A stretch of DNA of 64,000 nucleotides, from contig NZ_JAJSEC010000010.1 in assembly GCF_021272185.1 (NCBI RefSeq), positions 62,001-126,000 of the forward strand. The letters are read 5' to 3'. A program made the translations under genes and the position numbers. Of the stretch, positions 61,792 to 64,000 are shown piece by piece. Position 1 is the stretch's first letter. Each line of letters opens with the position of its first letter. The notes under the pieces were generated by a model. That model saw only the letters and a list, made by a program, of their open reading frames with translations. It did not search any database and was not told where the DNA came from. The stretch is from Roseivivax sp. GX 12232. GTDB lineage: Bacteria > Pseudomonadota > Alphaproteobacteria > Rhodobacterales > Rhodobacteraceae.

Positions 61792-62498
61792 GTCCGGGCG
61801 ATCCGGTCGAGGTGGCGGGCGAGCCCGGCGGGGTCGGAGAAGAAGGGCGAATGGCTGGTCGGCATGCGGATCACGTCGTCTGAATGGAAATCTTCTGCCA
61901 TCTCGGCCTGGAACTCGGGCGGGATGGCGCTGTCCTCCTCGCAGAGGATGTAGCTGCGGGGCAGGGCCTGCCAGTTCGGCCCCAGCGTGAGCTTGGTGGC
62001 CTGGGGCAGGATCGCCTGCGGGCAGAGGTTCTCGAGCGCGAAGGCCACGGAGGCCTCGGGGCAGTCGTGGTAGAAGACCTCGCGCGCGTGTTCGGGGATC
62101 ACCGAGAAGCTTTGGCCGTCGGCGGATTTCTCCAGCGCCTTCATGATCGGCTGGCGCGGCGCGCGGAGGCGCATCTCGACCAGCGAAAAATCGGGCCAGG
62201 GCACATAGGCGCAGAGGTAGACAAGCCGGGTGATCTGATCCGGCGCGCGGTCGGCGGCGCGGCTGATCGGGTAGCCGCCCATGGAATGGCCGACGAGGAT
62301 CGTGGGCCCGTCGATCGCGGCCTCGATGGCCTCGGCGTAGGCGTCGAGCGTGACCTCCCCGAGCGGGGTCCGGTCGGCGCCATGCGACGGCAGGTCGATG
62401 GCCCGGGCCTCGTGCCCCAGCGCCTCGAGCGCCGGGCGCAGGTCGCGCCAGCACCAGGCGCCGTGGCAGGAGCCGTGCACGAGCAGGAAGCGCGCCAT
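61788..62498 (-). CDS. Alpha/beta hydrolase, esterase type
   Basis: A 236-residue alpha/beta hydrolase. The oxyanion segment is FLLVHGSCHGAWCWRDL, nucleophile Ser in VGHSMGGYP and catalytic His in PTSHSPFFSDP. This matches the plant-like methylesterase/hydroxynitrile-lyase subgroup more than PcaD. It lies between pcaD and pcaB with 4-bp overlaps on both sides, so it is surely cotranscribed. It may release an aromatic acid such as protocatechuate from an ester; this is inference. Confidence 0.85.
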   Translation of the reverse strand: MARFLLVHGSCHGAWCWRDLRPALEALGHEARAIDLPSHGADRTPLGEVTLDAYAEAIEAAIDGPTILVGHSMGGYPISRAADRAPDQITRLVYLCAYVPWPDFSLVEMRLRAPRQPIMKALEKSADGQSFSVIPEHAREVFYHDCPEASVAFALENLCPQAILPQATKLTLGPNWQALPRSYILCEEDSAIPPEFQAEMAEDFHSDDVIRMPTSHSPFFSDPAGLARHLDRIART

Positions 62499-63283
62499 CA
62501 GCCCGCCACGCGGGTCAGGAAGTCGGTCAGGTGGCGCGCGTAGGTCTCGGGCGCCTCGACGCAGGGCAGGTGGCCCGCGCCGCGGATCAGCCGGAACTCC
62601 GAGCCCTGGATCAGCTCCACCGTCTCGCGCACGAGGTCGGGCGGGGTCGAGCCGTCCTCGGAGCCCGCGATGCCGAGCGCGGGCAGGGTGATGGCCGCGG
62701 TGGTGCTGTAGAAATCCGTGCCCGCGATGGCCGCGCAGCAGCCCAGGTAGCCCTCCTGCGGCTGGCGCACCAGCATGTGCCGCCAGGCGTGGAAGGGCGC
62801 GGTGGTGCGGAAGGCCGCGGAGAACCAGCGCTCCATGGTGGGATCGGCGAGCGCCTCGATGCCGCCTTTTCGGACCCCCGCCATGCGGTCGTCCCACATC
62901 TCGCGGGTGCCGATCTTGGCACCGGTGTTCGACAGCACGATGCCGCGTAGGAGGTCGGGCCGTTTCGCCGCGAGCCCCTGGGCGATGAGCCCGCCGATGG
63001 AGAGGCCGACGAAGATGGCGTTGTCCGCCTTGAGGTGTTCGATCAGCTGCTCGGCGTCGCGCACCAGCGTGCCCATCGGGTAGGGCCCCGACGGGCAGTC
63101 CGAAAGCCCGTGCCCGCGCTTGTCGTAGCGGATGTAGCGGTAGCCCTGAGGCAGGAGCGGCAGGAGCTGGTCCCAGAGCCGCAGGTCGGTGCCGAGGGAG
63201 TTGCCGAAGACCACCGGCGGGCCGTCGGGGTCGCCGTCCTCGCGGTAGTGCAGGCGGATGCCGTCGAGCTCGGCGATCTTCAT
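62498..63283 (-). CDS. pcaD: 3-oxoadipate enol-lactonase
   Basis: It hydrolyses 3-oxoadipate enol-lactone to 3-oxoadipate, after PcaC. The 261-residue product has HYREDGDPDGPPVVFGNSLG, the nucleophile elbow GLSIGGLIAQ (Ser), an Asp in the IAGSEDGSTP strand and His in GAGHLPCVEAPE. PcaD is preferred over a generic hydrolase because pcaB is two genes away and the SLGTDLRLWDQ strand is typical. The start at 63283 follows GGAGG. It is the first gene of the operon; no PcaQ box is visible upstream. Confidence 0.92.
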   Translation of the reverse strand: MKIAELDGIRLHYREDGDPDGPPVVFGNSLGTDLRLWDQLLPLLPQGYRYIRYDKRGHGLSDCPSGPYPMGTLVRDAEQLIEHLKADNAIFVGLSIGGLIAQGLAAKRPDLLRGIVLSNTGAKIGTREMWDDRMAGVRKGGIEALADPTMERWFSAAFRTTAPFHAWRHMLVRQPQEGYLGCCAAIAGTDFYSTTAAITLPALGIAGSEDGSTPPDLVRETVELIQGSEFRLIRGAGHLPCVEAPETYARHLTDFLTRVAG

Positions 63284-63543
63284 GGCGGGCCTCCCTAAGT
63301 GTCCTCGGGGTCATGCCTAGCGGGCTTCGGCGCGGAAGGAAACGGGGGAGGGGGTGTGGGGGTGGTTTGGGAGGGGGGTGCTGATGGTAGGGATTGGTTT
63401 GTGGCGCTTGCCTCGCACTGGCTTCGGAGCATCGCCAGAGATGGTCACGCATCGCGCGGCGGGCATTGCCTTTCTCGCCCCGCGAGCTGTCAAAAGCAGG
63501 GCCCCGAATGCTCCCCGCACCCGCCATGCAAGCCAGCACCGTC

Positions 63544-63713
63544 TTGCGCCCGAACAGCATCGAAGATGCCGGGCGCGCGCCGGACCGGCCCCTTGGGCCG
63601 GCGCTCTTGTAGGTGGCGCGCTTAGCATGCCTCTAGCCCTGACCTGGCCGGGATAAAGCGCATAGCGCTGAAGTCAGCAGCGCCGGCCCCCGGTCCGGCG
63701 CGCGCCCTCTGGT
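63544..63713 (+). repeat. Structured ~170-bp intergenic repeat, copy G
   Basis: Same family as 4900-5070. Hairpin 1 is GCATC-GAA-GATGC, hairpin 2 has a CTT loop, and the long-range stem is intact. The third stem has one mismatch (CTGACCT against AAGTCAG). It lies upstream of pcaD, in the opposite orientation to it. The gap 63284-64000 has no gene I can support. Confidence 0.92.
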
Positions 63714-63820
63714 GGGGCGGGTTGAGAGGGGAGTGGGCGCGGGTGTGTCCCGAGCGGCGTCAACCCGGCGGTTCTGCCAGGGCGCCCCGCGTCGCCCCTC
63801 ACGCGCAGCGCCCCGTCGCG

Positions 63821-63972
63821 CCCGCATGCAAATCGCTCCGCCGCCGCGCCCGTCACGCGCAGCGCCCCGCCGCTCGGTGCCACACGACGCGACCGCCCAA
63901 CGGCCGCCAGCCGCCCGCCCCACTAGGGCCCCGCATGCAAATCGCTCCGCCGCCGCGCCCCTCACGTGCAGC
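63821..63972. repeat. Direct repeat pair of ~43 bp at the window edge
   Basis: A block containing GCATGCAAATCGCTCCGCCG and continuing into CCGCGCCC(G/C)TCACG occurs at 63821-63863 and 63930-63972. A partial third copy (CCCCTCACGCGCAGCGCCCC) begins near 63796. The spacing is 109 bp, and the unit may continue past the window end. Confidence 0.75.
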
Positions 63973-64000
63973 CCCCGCCGCAGCGCGCCTTCCGGCGCCA

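Overview
The window is high-GC alphaproteobacterial chromosome, most likely from the Rhodobacteraceae/Paracoccaceae (Rhodobacterales). The pointers are the complex I accessory subunit NDUFA12 next to a DUF2155 protein and aat-accC-accB, a PcaQ-type protocatechuate regulator, a long alphaproteobacterial RpoD, and intergenic hairpin repeats of Rhodobacterales type. I see no rRNA, tRNA, prophage, transposase or CRISPR array.

Layout: 0.7-3.5 kb holds pcaQ divergent from pcaC-pcaH-pcaG. 3.8-4.8 kb holds a glutathionyl-hydroquinone reductase. 5.3-8.0 kb is a three-gene Tad-pilus pseudopilin operon. 8.4-18.6 kb is housekeeping: gdhA, dnaG-rpoD, nrdR-ribD, yjbQ and several small secreted proteins. 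18.8-23.3 kb is a capsule module (kpsC, a KpsD/Wza-like exporter, kpsS), followed by ribE and an MFS transporter. At 25.4 kb lies an orphan ArsR protein with BigR/SqrR cysteines. At 26.3 kb lies a photolyase-like protein whose two domains appear to be in swapped order. 28.8-30.8 kb is clpP-clpX, then a StbDE-type toxin-antitoxin pair, GT61 and FkbM genes, and the NDUFA12/DUF2155/aat/accC/accB block.

39.6-52.0 kb reads as one acetate or short-chain acyl locus: acs, a branched-chain-type ABC importer (livFGMH plus a Tat-exported binding protein), a ScfR-family HTH regulator, a receiver-only response regulator, a small membrane protein, and a sodium/solute-symporter-fused histidine kinase like CrbS/MxtR. 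53.6-57.7 kb is a beta-oxidation pair. 58.2-63.3 kb is a minus-strand operon, pcaD-esterase-pcaB-MFS-Zn-alcohol dehydrogenase. It supplies the enzymes missing from the first pca cluster, so the window encodes the path from protocatechuate to 3-oxoadipate.

The most unusual content is between genes. A structured element of about 170 bp occurs seven times, always in the same orientation. It contains a perfect 17-bp long-range inverted repeat in most copies and a small hairpin whose paired bases change together between copies. Two of the seven copies sit beside long heptanucleotide tandem arrays (units GCTCTCA/GCCCTCA, GGGAGAT/GGGTGAT and GGCACAG), and a third is near a four-unit heptamer run. 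No protein for the element lies in the window, and I do not recognise it as a named family.
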